Positions 31,610 to 43,346 of a stretch of 64,000 nt of DNA are shown one piece after another. A program made the position numbers and the translations under genes. The notes beneath the pieces were generated by a model. It ran no database searches, was not told where the DNA came from, and saw only the letters and a program-made list of their open reading frames with translations. Numbering within the stretch: the stretch's first letter is position 1; every line of letters begins with the position of its first letter. Origin of the DNA: Lasiosphaeris hirsuta (lineage: Eukaryota; Ascomycota; Sordariomycetes; Sordariales; Lasiosphaeriaceae); assembly GCA_030549175.1 (NCBI GenBank), contig JAUKUA010000003.1, forward strand, positions 2,666,001-2,730,000. The letters are read 5' to 3'.

Positions 31610-34600
31610 TCACTTCAACTTCGACTTGTCGACCACCGAGGGCCACGGCCAGGACGCGAACACACGTCCCGGCCCGGCCTCTCCCCCCGGCCCCGTGTCT
31701 ACTGCTTTGTCCCGCCCTGGCTCAAAGCTCAGCTCCTCCTTGGGCGATACAGCCTCGCGGGGTGCCCGTTCGCGCCTAGCCCCTTGACGGTCGGGCTGCG
31801 CGTTAGACAGCGGAGGATTGTGGGCCTCTTGGCTACCAACTTCCACGTTCCAATGGCCTCGAGTTGCCGACTCGGCCCAGTCCTTGCCATCGGTCCCGAC
31901 CCAGGTCTCGTAGTCATGCCCGGCCGCACCCTCCTCCCCAAACACCGAGTCCCAGGTGTACGGCTTCTTCTCGCCGGTGACAAAGACAGGATACTGCTTG
32001 GCGAGCGCCGTCTCCGCGGCACGGCGGTTGCGTCCCGCAGTGCTATACTCCTCCAGCTTGCCTTTGAACATAGAACGCCATACCTTGTCTTTAGCCTCGT
32101 CGACATCCCCGAGCGCCTTCCTGCGGCGCTCCGTCATCATTCTGTACAACTTGCTGGCGCGCTCCGCAGGAACCTCCTCGATCGCGTATTCGACGACCCA
32201 TCTGTCACGCTTTTCGAGGTTCTCGGGACGTTCAACATATTGTTCATTGACCTTGTTCTTCGAGGTGAGGATCATGCCAAAAATCTCGTCCACACCCTCC
32301 TCTGGTGGCTCCCCCACTTCCCTGGGTGCTGACTGTTCTTGTTGGCCTTCTCCCGTTTGTGTCTGCTCCTGGGTTTCGGAAGAAGTGTCGGCTACGGAAG
32401 GAGCACTCCCTTCGCCACCGTCAGTCTCGCGAGATTTGCTTATCAATTCGAGCAAAATGGTTTCGAATTTGTGAAGTCTCGCGGCATCGGCCGTGAGTTC
32501 ATCTTCAGCCTGCTGCTCCGTCATTCGGATTGAGATGCGCTGTTCACTAGGCACGGCCTGAACTTGAGCAGCCAGCCTAAGAATAAGGTCTTTCAGAGTC
32601 GGCTCATCTGGTGGCGATTCCGGGGCTGCAGCCGTATGAGCACCCTTATAGCTGTCGGCTTGCTCAACCCCGGCGTGTTCAATTCCAACCTGGCAGGATG
32701 CATCTTCGGCCTCCTCGGCAGCCACCGACGGCAGACTACCCACATCAACTTGTCCATCGCCCATAGATACTTCAGTATTATCAACAGCTGAGACCGCTGC
32801 TTCTTGGGGTTCGCTTGTCTCCGCATCTGAGCTCCCTGGCACAGCAGTATCACTCGTTGATTCTTCGGGCTCATTGCTACTCGTCAGTGCCTGTAGCAGT
32901 GAATCGAGATAGTGGCGCGACTCGTCCGGCGTGTTGGGGTGGAGGAGTCCGCTCTGCGAGAGTGCGTGTTCGATAGCTGCCCGAACCGTTGTCACGCCCT
33001 GCTCCTCATTCTCAAGCGTATCTTCCACCTTCGCCATCATGTCCTCCCAGACGTCCACGTTGGTCTCCTCCTTGCCCTCGTCTCCCTCAGCGATCTCCAC
33101 ACCTTCTTCCTCGGCAGTCTCCACAGCCTCTTCCTCGGCGCCTTCTTCTCGATTTCCCAGCTGGGAACCCTCGGTCTCTACTTCGGCTCCATTACGAAGA
33201 CCAAGGATCTCTTGCTCAAATTCTTCAATTTTGGCGCGGCTAGTCCCCTGCACTTTCTCGATTTCCCCGGGCGTCACAGGCTTTGCGAAAATGTACATGA
33301 AGGGGGGGTCAGAGGGCCTGGTCTCGAAGAAGAGGCGTAGGCTCTTACCAGGGAACCTTTTGGTCGCCTTGTCCAGGACTTCATTGAGGATGAAAAGGCT
33401 TGCCTTGAACTCTTGGCTGCCAATGCACGAATTTGTAGTTCCATGGAGCGCCAAGTCCATCTCGGCCAAGGGAACATACTGGAACCCAAAGATGCGCTCC
33501 GTGTTGTGGAAGGCCACAAAGATGCCATCCATGCGGCCCATGCGAACCTGAAGGGAATACTTCAGAAAGGCAGAACGGATCATATCAAAGTATTCGCGTT
33601 CGAACGACTCCCACTGGCCGAAACGGCCACGGATCTCGTACCCTAGACCCTTTTGGAAATCTTTGGAGTCCATACGTATAGACACCACAGCTCTAGTCTT
33701 GACATCAAACATGCCTGACCCGGGAATCCTGGGGTCGTAAGCGTCAAGCTGGGAACGCATCATGAAATCGCCCAGTGTGGTGTAATGGAATGCTTCCGGG
33801 CCATTCCGCTCTTCATCCGTCAGCTGGTCTGACTTGGACCTGCGGTACTTCTCAAACTCGTCCTTGGGCAGCGTGAGCAGTTTCTCCATTGACTTTCCTA
33901 GCATACTAAGGATGTTGGCAGTATCAAACTGCTTGTCTGCGTCGATTGCGTAGGTGCCGTCCTTGTAGTGCAGAAAGGTTGCGGCGGGTGCACGCATGAT
34001 GCGGGTGAAGTTTTTCGAGTCGGGCTGGAAATTGCGAGATGTGAGAGCATCGTTGACAGGGCGCCAGGCGGATAAGAGGAAGTGAAAATGCGCCAACATG
34101 GCCGTCATGCTCGATGTGGAGCCTGTATATCTCTTTTTGCTCTCCTTTGCGATATTGATGAGAGCGAGATCCTTGGACGACGTGATGTACTGCTTCAACG
34201 CATTGAAGTCGAACTCTTTGATAGGCATAATGCGGGCGAGATAGGGGTCGAAATTGTACACCCTAGATCGGGGGTCTTGGAGGTGGTAGACTCCCGGATT
34301 GAACAAGACTCGGTCTAGGCCGTATGACAGCCCAGGAACCGGGGGCTGTTGCTTCTCGACGGGAACAAGAGCCAGCTTTCTGGGATCCACAGATTTAACA
34401 GTGAACTCCTTCGCCTTCGCCGCCTTCACCACTTTGGTCTTTGGTTTGGGTTTGGGGGTTTCGGCGGCATTCTGCTTTTCTCCCAGTGGTACAGTCTGTT
34501 GCTCAACGTTGAGTGCTAAGTTGGACTTGGGCTTGGGCGCCGGCTTTTTCTTGGTTTTTGTCTTTTCCTTGGCCTCTGAGCTGGGCTTTTTGGGATGCGT

Positions 34601-35185
34601 TACGTGAGGATGGCCCTCGTCGTCCGGATAAATGCCTCCATCGGCGTCTTTGGCCACAGTCGTATTATAGAGTGCAGTACTTTCTTGTCGAAGAACCCTC
34701 TTCAAAATTGTCAAGGCTCCTGTGAGCAGCCTCCCCTCGGGTGAGGCCTGGGCGGATACGCCTTCGGCAGCAGGAGATTGCCCGCTCGCACTAGCCGGCT
34801 TTCCAGCGTCGGGGGCAGCATCGGCGTCGGGGCCGGATGCAGATAAGGCAGACGGGCTTGCAGTTTTCGGAGCAGCTGCACCATGGCTTCTGGCTGTCGA
34901 TGCTTGGATATCCTTGAGTACGGAAAGCGTATCCTCCCAAAGCTTTATTCTCGATTTATCCGATGGGACAGATGGCAACTTCTTCGCAGACGACCTCCTA
35001 GTCCGCGTACCCGAGGCTTTTCTTGCCCCTGCTTTGGAAGTCGAGGTCGAGAATTGACGGGGAGCACAAGCGTCTGAAGGGACTGAGGGGCCCTGGGTTG
35101 GCAGATTAGTGAGTTGATGTCGACATGTTGCGCAGATGGATAGCGGCTTCACTGAGCGGCGAGCCTGGCTGCCCAGTGTCAGCAT
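31610..35185 (-). CDS. PET127: Pet127-like mitochondrial mRNA-processing protein
   Basis: Pet127 is a mitochondrial protein needed for 5'-end processing and turnover of mitochondrial transcripts. This is a single exon of 1191 residues when started at the ATG at 35185 (CACCACAATGC); the frame upstream has no earlier ATG. The Arg/Ser-rich N-terminus with Cys pair (RRSVKPLSICATCRHQL and QFSTSTSKAGARK) is a mitochondrial presequence. A Lys/Pro/Ala-rich linker follows. The conserved core (about 265-680) contains PGLSYGLDRVLFNPGVYHL, then NFDPYLARIMPIKEFDF, ALINIAKESKKRYTGSTSSM, PAATFLHYKDGTYAID and LGYEIRGRFGQWESFEREYF. The C-terminal third (about 690-1100) is strongly acidic and low in complexity before a basic tail. 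The total is much longer than the core needs, mostly from these added regions. Confidence 0.93.
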   Translation of the reverse strand: MLTLGSQARRSVKPLSICATCRHQLTNLPTQGPSVPSDACAPRQFSTSTSKAGARKASGTRTRRSSAKKLPSVPSDKSRIKLWEDTLSVLKDIQASTARSHGAAAPKTASPSALSASGPDADAAPDAGKPASASGQSPAAEGVSAQASPEGRLLTGALTILKRVLRQESTALYNTTVAKDADGGIYPDDEGHPHVTHPKKPSSEAKEKTKTKKKPAPKPKSNLALNVEQQTVPLGEKQNAAETPKPKPKTKVVKAAKAKEFTVKSVDPRKLALVPVEKQQPPVPGLSYGLDRVLFNPGVYHLQDPRSRVYNFDPYLARIMPIKEFDFNALKQYITSSKDLALINIAKESKKRYTGSTSSMTAMLAHFHFLLSAWRPVNDALTSRNFQPDSKNFTRIMRAPAATFLHYKDGTYAIDADKQFDTANILSMLGKSMEKLLTLPKDEFEKYRRSKSDQLTDEERNGPEAFHYTTLGDFMMRSQLDAYDPRIPGSGMFDVKTRAVVSIRMDSKDFQKGLGYEIRGRFGQWESFEREYFDMIRSAFLKYSLQVRMGRMDGIFVAFHNTERIFGFQYVPLAEMDLALHGTTNSCIGSQEFKASLFILNEVLDKATKRFPGKSLRLFFETRPSDPPFMYIFAKPVTPGEIEKVQGTSRAKIEEFEQEILGLRNGAEVETEGSQLGNREEGAEEEAVETAEEEGVEIAEGDEGKEETNVDVWEDMMAKVEDTLENEEQGVTTVRAAIEHALSQSGLLHPNTPDESRHYLDSLLQALTSSNEPEESTSDTAVPGSSDAETSEPQEAAVSAVDNTEVSMGDGQVDVGSLPSVAAEEAEDASCQVGIEHAGVEQADSYKGAHTAAAPESPPDEPTLKDLILRLAAQVQAVPSEQRISIRMTEQQAEDELTADAARLHKFETILLELISKSRETDGGEGSAPSVADTSSETQEQTQTGEGQQEQSAPREVGEPPEEGVDEIFGMILTSKNKVNEQYVERPENLEKRDRWVVEYAIEEVPAERASKLYRMMTERRRKALGDVDEAKDKVWRSMFKGKLEEYSTAGRNRRAAETALAKQYPVFVTGEKKPYTWDSVFGEEGAAGHDYETWVGTDGKDWAESATRGHWNVEVGSQEAHNPPLSNAQPDRQGARRERAPREAVSPKEELSFEPGRDKAVDTGPGGEAGPGRVFASWPWPSVVDKSKLK

Positions 35186-35488
35186 TGTGGTGATGTCGAG
35201 GGTCAGCGCTGCGGTGGCACTCAAGGGAAGCAAAAACGGAACTGCGACTCAAAAGTAAGTACAGCAGCGACGCGATCGCAAACCGTTGACGCGCCCCCGT
35301 CTTTTTTTCCTGCCATCCTCTAGTCTCTCACCGCCTGCCGTTTTGATAGTGACCGACTGACGTAAGGTAAGCACACTCTTGACACCAAGGGACCAACCTA
35401 GATACTACCCAGTCGGAAAGTAACCTCTTCGCTGTTTATTTAGAACCTGCCGCATCATGCTTTCAACAGCATCGAATTCTTATTTGCA

Positions 35489-35815
35489 ATGGGTTGGGTG
35501 GGGAAAACGTCAACTTTAATTTCCACCCTGAGCCAGACATCAACGGCTGTCTTGTCCGCAATTGGCTTACGAGGGGCAATCAACAGCCAAAGTAAAGATG
35601 CTATCATCTCGTCCTCCCCAACACGGGACCGCCAAAGCGGCCAGCCATCTAACGATTTCCAACACCCAAAGGTTCCATCGGATTTAGCGTCAAGGGCATT
35701 ATATCTACAGTCTGGCGCCATTGCACAGTATTTTGCTGCTGCGTCCCTCGTCACTGTCCTGCTGGATGGTCGCCTGTCGGTGGCGGGCCAAACCATGTCA
35801 ATCACATGGTGGTAA
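35489..35815 (+). CDS. Possible small hypothetical ORF
   Basis: A 108-codon frame with an ATG at 35489 (TTTGCAATGG), no intron and Ser/Thr/Ala-rich content. A frame of similar length is open on the opposite strand. No family recognised and no supporting context; probably chance, listed only because it is one of the few ATG-started frames in this gap. Confidence 0.12.
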   Translation: MGWVGKTSTLISTLSQTSTAVLSAIGLRGAINSQSKDAIISSSPTRDRQSGQPSNDFQHPKVPSDLASRALYLQSGAIAQYFAAASLVTVLLDGRLSVAGQTMSITWW

Positions 35816-38800
35816 TTTGTGCTGGGTAAGGTGTAGTGCCGACACATTGCCTCCAAGGCTTCATGGAGAGCTTTCAATGCTTGCCTGATAGTAACTAGTA
35901 AGTAAAGAAGAGACGGTAAAGTTTCTCTTAGTTTCGCAGCTCAACGCTCTTCAACCACCGACAGGGCAAGGGAATGTCATGTCTTCCGTCCTTGCCGCAC
36001 CATGGACCAGGGCCCAGGCCGCGATTGCAGTCTACCCGCTGCCCACCACCCTCCTACACTGCCCGCACCTCTTTGGTTCCTCCTTATCCGCTATCACAAT
36101 AGTGATACCACCGCCACTGTGGCCATGCCCGTGCGATGGCATGAGGTGGGCTCGAGATTGGCACACTTCCTGAGGACTTGTTGTCTTCGATTCGGCCTGC
36201 ACTCGGCATGGGAAAGATAGGCATGCAGCGGCAGCCCCTCCATAAGCACGAAGACGAGTGTGCCCCGCCGCCTATCTAACAACTCCACGAACAATCCTTG
36301 GCGCCCAGATAGCGAGTGCCACAGCACAGCGTGGGTGGGCAACAAGTCTTAATGTCAGTGAGCAGAGGAGGGGCGGGATGCCACGAGATGATCGTCGATA
36401 TCGAACCTCCTCTTTCGCGGTGGAGCTTGGACGGTTAAGCCACCCTACTATGGGGTGGCATTGGGCAACAACCATCAGGCACTCTTCACTTTCTTAGGCT
36501 CTCCCGCCCGCTCGACGACAGCTCGATACTTGTGTGTTAAACACCATTCTCCCCTTGACCTCCCACCCCGCGGTAAGCAGCTGAGGAGCCCATGTACGAC
36601 AGGCACGTGCTGACTATTGACTTGGCAGAATCCCCGATGGAAGAAATACTGGTCGCTCGACGCTATCACACTATGCTTGAGGTGGCGTCCTCCAACGCAG
36701 TTTCCGAGTCATGCCCCTCCCACACTTTGGTTTGATTCTCCGGGGTATCTCGATGCCATCGTCCATCTCGTTAGCTAGCATGACTACTGCGTGCGCACGA
36801 CATTGGCCCGCCCCGGCAAGAGCAGAGCGGCGAGCTCTCTAAGTCGTGACAGCCGCTAGGTATGACGGCAAGCCGGGGATTGTGGGTGGCTCCATATGCA
36901 GCTGGGCATCGTGCGAAGGGGCTCACCCTGATACGGCCTCTCCCGGAACCTTCCTGCAAGTCAAGGCAGGGCATCTTCGCTGTTGCCATAGGCCGAATAC
37001 AAACAGCTAGCAAAACGGCGGAGCCGATCTGGGACCCCTTGTAACACATCGATACTCTTACTGCAAAATTGCGTGTACCAGGGCGAACAAGGTCCATGTT
37101 GTTGGTCGAATCCGATAACTTACAGACAACCTGATAAGAAGGAAGCAAGGGATAGGCGACGGAAGAAGGAGGAACAAGCTCGGATCCAGCTCCCCACGAG
37201 CCAAGACTCACGGGCCATTTTATCAATGGCGCCAATGAGCGTATTCATAGACTGCACAGTGTTATTTTCCTAGCGTGGTAGGCTAGAGGGTGTTTGTTAT
37301 CGAGCTAGACATCTGAAACCCCCATCTCATCAGCGAGGTCGATGAGGTCAAGGCTGCGCTCTCGACACCGTCTCGTCAGGGACCAAGCGAGTGGGTCGAG
37401 TGGCGCTTTTCTTTTACCACAAAAAGTCCCGATAGTAGGGGCGTTTCCGGCAGACTTCCTTGCCGACGTACCGGGCAAATATGGTCAGTCCCCGAAAGAA
37501 AAAAAAAACACCCGCGTTTCCTTATCTCGAACATGCTCTCGCATTGTTGCGGTGCACACAAACGACGCGCGAGTAAGACAGACAGACAGGCGCCGACAGG
37601 GAAAATCCCAGCGGAGTGGTCGAGATACGAGACATGGAAAGGGGCAGTGTCGGAAGACAGGTGGCTGTAAGACGGCGCAATCGGTTCGTGGATGCGCTCT
37701 TGGGGCGTCGTGGGGTTTCTCTCCAGAACCAGAGAGAGCCTTGTCTCGAGGGTGTCGTCAACCATTCCACCGCATATCGTGAGGCTGGCTGACAGCCACG
37801 ACATCGACACCGACGACCAAAACTGTCGAGAGCTGAAGACGCGCTGACGGCATTGACTTGTAACAAGGGTGATCTAGACGTTCAGAATTGAAAAAAAAAC
37901 AAATGAGTGTGTGTGAGCGAAAGGGATGTGGGAACCTTCCTAAAGTGGCAAGCACGTTGTTTATTGGTATGTACATACCTACGCCATAACACCCAGACAT
38001 CTTGTTGGCCTGTGCGCGGCGGCTTATCAGATCTGTTTCCATCTCAGATGGACTTTTGTTTTTTTCCTTGACTACCCATTTCGCTCTTGGCTTATTCGGG
38101 ACCTGGCCCGTTCACCGCGGCAAGGGTGAAGTGCATCCGATCCGCTAGCCTTGAAACTTCCCATCTTCAGCGACAAGTCGAGAATTGCCTCTATTCGTAT
38201 GTAGTGTCGTCTAGTCCGTGTCAATGACACCCACGCTCTCATATAACATTGACCACACGTGGAGCGTGCACAAGGCAACATCCGATCTCGCGATCCATTT
38301 GACGGGGATCTCTTGAACCCATCCCGCGTCGCTTCGCCGCGGGCGTGTTGCGCGACTATTATTGTTATTATTTCCTCTTGATCATGACATGAAGGGCGAC
38401 GGAATCTGGGGGGCCAGGCCTTTGGCGCGCCGTATCCATTAAGAAAGGAGCACAATCCCGTCAGGTATTCTTGACTGTGTGATATTCGCGGCTCGACGAC
38501 GGCAGGGGTTGGATCGGAAGGAGCTCCGGGAGCTTCCGCATGTGGTTGTTTTGTCATAAATCATATTCCTCTTATAATCTCTGCGCTTCTTGGAGTTGCC
38601 AGCTTTCTCCCACCTGCACATGAAAATCGACGTTGCAAGTTTTGGAAGAATGTGGTGGTGGGGGGTACGGTCAGCGGAACCAGCGGACAATGTGCATGGA
38701 AAGCGGGCGATTCGTCTGAAGTCGCTACCCCACCACAAGCTGCCCTACCATTACCTAATTGATGTGCTTAGGTCTGCAGCTGGCTGCCACCACCGAGCCG

Positions 38801-39567
38801 AATGGTAAAGAGAGGGCGGGATGTATCCGTCAAGGCTGAATTGCCATGTGCCTTGCGATGCTCCCCAAAGCTGCCGGGTATATATGAAGAAAAACAGTTA
38901 CTCCGGCGCGCGGCTTTCAGCAACATGGGGGGCCTCAGCATCTAACACCCCCTAACCTCGCGACTGGTATTCGCACCACAGAACGACGGTCCGCCCAGCG
39001 TTGCTGATGAATGGTCGTGGTTTTCTTCTTCTTCGCACTCTGGCCCTTATCGTGGTTGCAATACAGCTTTCCACTCTGAATAATATTGTTATTGCAGGGT
39101 CAGTGAGACATGTCGGGTCTGGTCGACACCGAGCCGTGGAGAGAATGGCTACCGTGTTCGATGCCTGCTTTGGCCAACCCGAAACAACAGGCCCACAAGG
39201 AAGCGGGCAGCACAGGCAGCCAGGCGGGTAGTGGGGAGCGGCAAAGCGGTTCAGGGCCGAGGCGGGCCCTTTTTGAGAAGGACAGAGAGAACCAAAGTCG
39301 AAACTGGTCGGTACAGGTACCCTTTAATTTACGCCGTGTGTGAGGTGTCTGTCGGTTGGCATGATGGCAGCAGGACGGTATCATCTGGGTGATGCATTTG
39401 ACTGCGTCCCACGTCACAAGCCTTTTCGACTTCCTGGCGGCAACCAGATAAACATGCGATTGGTGATTCAAGTCGAGTGGTTGCGGTAGGTACGAGTTAT
39501 CCCACCCCAAACACCTGCGAACCAGAGCGGCGAACTGTTGCGCGCGCAGCCTGCGTCAGCACGTAAT

Positions 39568-39589
39568 CCCCCCCCCCCCCCCCCCCCCC
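39568..39589 (+). repeat. Homopolymer run of 22 C
   Basis: Uninterrupted C tract in the gene-free interval. Such tracts are prone to sequencing length error and to replication slippage. Confidence 0.9.
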
Positions 39590-41887
39590 AAATTCTGACT
39601 CGCGAGATCCAAGATAGTGCGTTTCGACTGGCGTAGCGGTGAGATAAGTCAACAAGAGGCCAACCAGTGAGCGGGCGCCCGATCGCGATATGACGATTGT
39701 GCAAAAATCGGGCTTTGGGGTGCGCTGCACTAACACCCAGGCGCCAGACGCAGTCTTCTCGTCCGGTGACACCATTCCGACCCACTATCGCGACGGTCGA
39801 GCTCGGATGCTTGCACGACGGTAAAATTCTGTCTGGAATGCCTCGCACCGCAGCTACCCTAACCAAGCGGGGTGGGGGCGCCTGTGGGAAGACAGCAGGT
39901 ACCCGACAAAGACAATATGGCACGTTGTGAAAGTGCCTCGACTACCAACTTGGTGGCCACTCTCTGTTTCCAGCCCTTGATCTCCGAAGGAGTGATACGG
40001 GAATGTCTCCCGTTGATCAATGATGCGAGGGCCTGCCATACGCATGTACAAATACGTGTGGAGGAGCAGCTAGTGTGATCCCTACTACTATGATAGCAGG
40101 CGCGGAATTGCGCCTGGAACCTTTCAAGAGATATCACAAACGGCACTCGTGTCGAGAAGACCAAGGCTGGTCGCCTACATACCTTATGCCAATTGCAGCA
40201 GCGAAAGGGAGCCCAGTCAATGCGGAGGACAGTGAGATACAGCCCAAGGCTGATGATACTCCTGCTCCTGCTCGACATCATGCTTCCCAACAGGCTGAGA
40301 CGTTGCCCGATCGTGGCAAATGGTGGGAAAAGTGAACCGATATCTGCTCGAGACCGATTGCTTCAGATACTGTGCCTCAAAGTTGCCGGCATGTCGAACG
40401 ACACCAACCTATGAGGGTGAGATATGCGGACAGCCATTCGAGGCTGCTGTGGTTGGGGGCCGTGTCAGTGCTCAAGATTTCGAGAAGGATACCGTGTCCG
40501 TGCCCGGACGTGATCCGGACCGAGGGTGGGACCCAGTTCGACAAGTCACAACGGCGAAGCTGCGAGATAAGGCAAAAGAATGCGCCTACGCCTGCGTGAG
40601 GAAGAGGGATGCGCGCGCGACAACGCTCGGGCGGCAGGACAGGCGAGACAGGGTAGCTGCCTGCTCGTCAACGCGGTTTGTGCCTCCGTTCTTGAGTCGC
40701 AGGGCTGCTGTGCTGCTGTGCCACAACGAACAGTGGTAAACTGGAGACAAAGACAGTAAGCTCGCCAAGTCATCGAGTGGTGCGAATACCAAAGGAGCAG
40801 AACAGATGATGGCCGCCGAATGGGAAGCGTTCCAGGATGTCGCATTGGATCGCGAGTGGGCGGTGGTTATCGCGAGCCGGGCAGTTTGCCGGGGCCGTTT
40901 CGAATCTCTTCAAGGGCCGCGGCGCTCATGGGCGCCCTTGTTGCCTTGATGCACCGATGCAGTCTGCAGGCGCTCGCACGGCAGTCGCCCCAGCGCGGGC
41001 GCCCAGCTCGGCTCAGCGGGCCTGAAAAGGCTCAGATGCCTCGATGGGTTCGATGGCATGGGAGTCGGATTGGGGTTGGATTTGTGGATCGAGGATCAGA
41101 TGGCCCATGGGCCTTAGTTCAGGTGGTGCAGTCGTACCATAGAGCCTCAGGCCGCAAACGCTTATCTTGGACCCCCACACTTAGCCCTCGTCATCCATGT
41201 GGCTTCTGTCGCGCTCGCTGCAATTCCCACACAAGATCCCTGTCTGAAAAGGCCCGTCCGACCGCCCCGTGTCACTCGTTGATAAAGTCGCAGATTCGCG
41301 GCTTCCTATTCGCTAGACGCGACAAGGCCCGTTGGGCAAGCACTGACCAACCGGTGGGTCGCTGCTTGTGTTCAACGGGCAGAGGGGGGGTTCAAGGGGC
41401 AGCCCCCAGAGGACCCTGTATGGTCTCTTTCCAGACTTCCGTCGATTGCGAAGCCTGCCTATCCATGGACTATCCATGGATTATGAGCCAAGGGCAGAGA
41501 ATGGAACGCGGCGGAGAGAAGAAACTGACGAGGGCACGGAGGGGACAGCACACCGGGCTGTTACCGGTCCTCCACGTTGATGCTCACCCGCTAGAAGAAA
41601 AGACTTGCCCACAAATCCACTGTCGCCCACCTCCCACGACATCTCCACGTCCCGCCCACGCTTGCGAGCACCCCGAACCCCTTCTCAATGCGCGGCATCT
41701 GCGCTGCTCCGCAATGGGCTGCACCACCCAGCAAACAGCACTCTCCAACCGTCAAAGCCGCCAGCATCCGAGGCAGAACCCTGGACCACTGCCCGGCGTT
41801 GCCGTTCAGTCAGGGTCTATCAGGGTCCCCCGGTAGTCGTGCCGCAGCGATTGGTGAATATCGATTGCATCGATCGTCGAACCGATG

Positions 41888-41914
41888 CTGTTGTTGCTGC
41901 TGCTGCTGCTGCTG
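41888..41914 (+). repeat. TTG/CTG trinucleotide repeat
   Basis: TGTTGTTGCTGCTGCTGCTG-type run in non-coding DNA, about 27 nt. Confidence 0.85.
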
Positions 41915-42802
41915 GCTTACCTTCTGCGCTAGGCACTATAGGGAGGCGCAGGTCGATGCGGGACGAGTTGACGAGCGCCGTTTCCGGGCCGGATGAGGTG
42001 CTCGAACAGGATTCCATCGTCACCTCCAACATCCCAAACCAGACAGGCTGGGGGTTCGATAGGGTCAAGAGTGGGCGAGACAAGGTATCCAATACGTTGC
42101 ACTTGCCGAGCTATCTCGTAGCGTCGCATAGGCGGGAACCTCCCGCGTCGTAATCAGCCCTGGGTGCGAGCCGGTACTTCGCTAATGGTAAAAACTGCTG
42201 CACGCACCTATCAGCACCACGGTACTGAGGTACCTGGTGTCGCAATTTATCTCCCTCAAATCCCTGCCGCGGGCGCTATCTCTCTTCCCTCCTTCCCTCG
42301 TCTGTCTGTCTGCTGCCTCGCCCACAAACCGATTCTCTATCCACCCTGAGTTCTCATCAGCAAAGCAGAGGCTGGCCGCCGCTCTGCTTCCTGTCGTCCT
42401 GTTTTCCTCTCCTTCTGCCACACACTCACGCACATTTGCACGTCTGCCCGCTTCGACAGGCTAGTCGACCCGTCTCCTGAACCGTGTGTGATTTTGGTTT
42501 GCATCTTGTACCCACAGCACTGCTGCCGCTGCGACAAACCGCAACCTACTTCCCCCGCGCATATTCAGTACGGGACACTGCCTACTTATCTGCGCCACGA
42601 CGGGAAGCAAACGGTTCTATCCAACTCCCCAGCCTCAGGTAGCAACCTCCCATTGAGCTTCCCTCCCGGACTGGCTCGCTGGGCATGTCGACTTTGCGAT
42701 ATTGCACCATTCTCACCTATCAACGGCTTCCATTCGCGTATCTCCCAACCGTATCAGATCCACGGACAGATTTAGGACGCCGTGCCTGAATTCCGCCGAG
42801 TG

Positions 42803-42820
42803 CCCCCCCCCCCCCCCCCC
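42803..42820 (+). repeat. Homopolymer run of 18 C
   Basis: In the pyrimidine-rich upstream region of the 43347 gene, about 530 bp before its ATG. Confidence 0.9.
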
Positions 42821-43346
42821 GTTCCATCCCGCCCAGTCAACTTACCTGCCTTTTATCTCTGGCCCCCGGCCCCCCTTGCTGCCTTGTTTTCGTTTTCTCA
42901 CACCACATGGGCGTCTGGGACCCAGCCCACAAGCGCCCTACCCACCGATTCCCGTAATCTACATATCATTGCGCAGAGCCGCCCCAAGCACGATAACGAC
43001 TGTCCACAAAACCCCCCTGGCCTCCCACCTGCCGCCCGCCCCCCTCGACCAAGAGGCTTTGATCTCCCTATCCCAAACTCGTGGATGACCGCCGACTCCC
43101 CGTGCTTATCATCCTCTTATGGACGACTACTCAACCACGCCTATCCAACTTCTTGCTGCCATGCATAATCTCTGGTAATTGTGGTGCTGTCGCCAGATAG
43201 CAACATCTCTCGCCAAAAAGCCAGCTGCTTTGCTCTTTCAGGTCGCCAGCGGGCTTCCTGTTTTTTTCTTGCCGTTATCATACATTACCGGCCCAACAGT
43301 GTGCCATCCCTCACTCACCGGGGCGCATCCTGTCTTGACATTAGAG

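Larger units (their letters stand above)
35186..43346. other. 8-kb region without a supportable gene
   Basis: Open frames of up to 338 codons exist (40820-41836 plus; others at 35.5-35.9, 36.8-37.2, 37.3-37.9, 38.1-38.6 and 39.1-40.3 kb), often on both strands at once. They are rich in R/S/P/C/W without domain features, so I do not call them. A CRE-like TGACGTAA occurs at 35358-35365. The region has a 22-C run, a CTG repeat and, from about 42.2 kb, a CT-rich stretch with an 18-C run that looks like the promoter and long leader of the 43347 gene. It could contain non-coding RNA or genes with many small exons that I cannot resolve. Confidence 0.4.

Noticed and set aside
31466..32332. Plus-strand frame of 288 codons
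   Set aside because: Antisense to the C-terminal part of PET127; the composition is a shadow of that gene.
40820..41836. Plus-strand frame of 338 codons
   Set aside because: Rich in R/S/P/C/W with no ordered segments, no family resemblance and no splice partners; fits a chance frame in GC-rich DNA.
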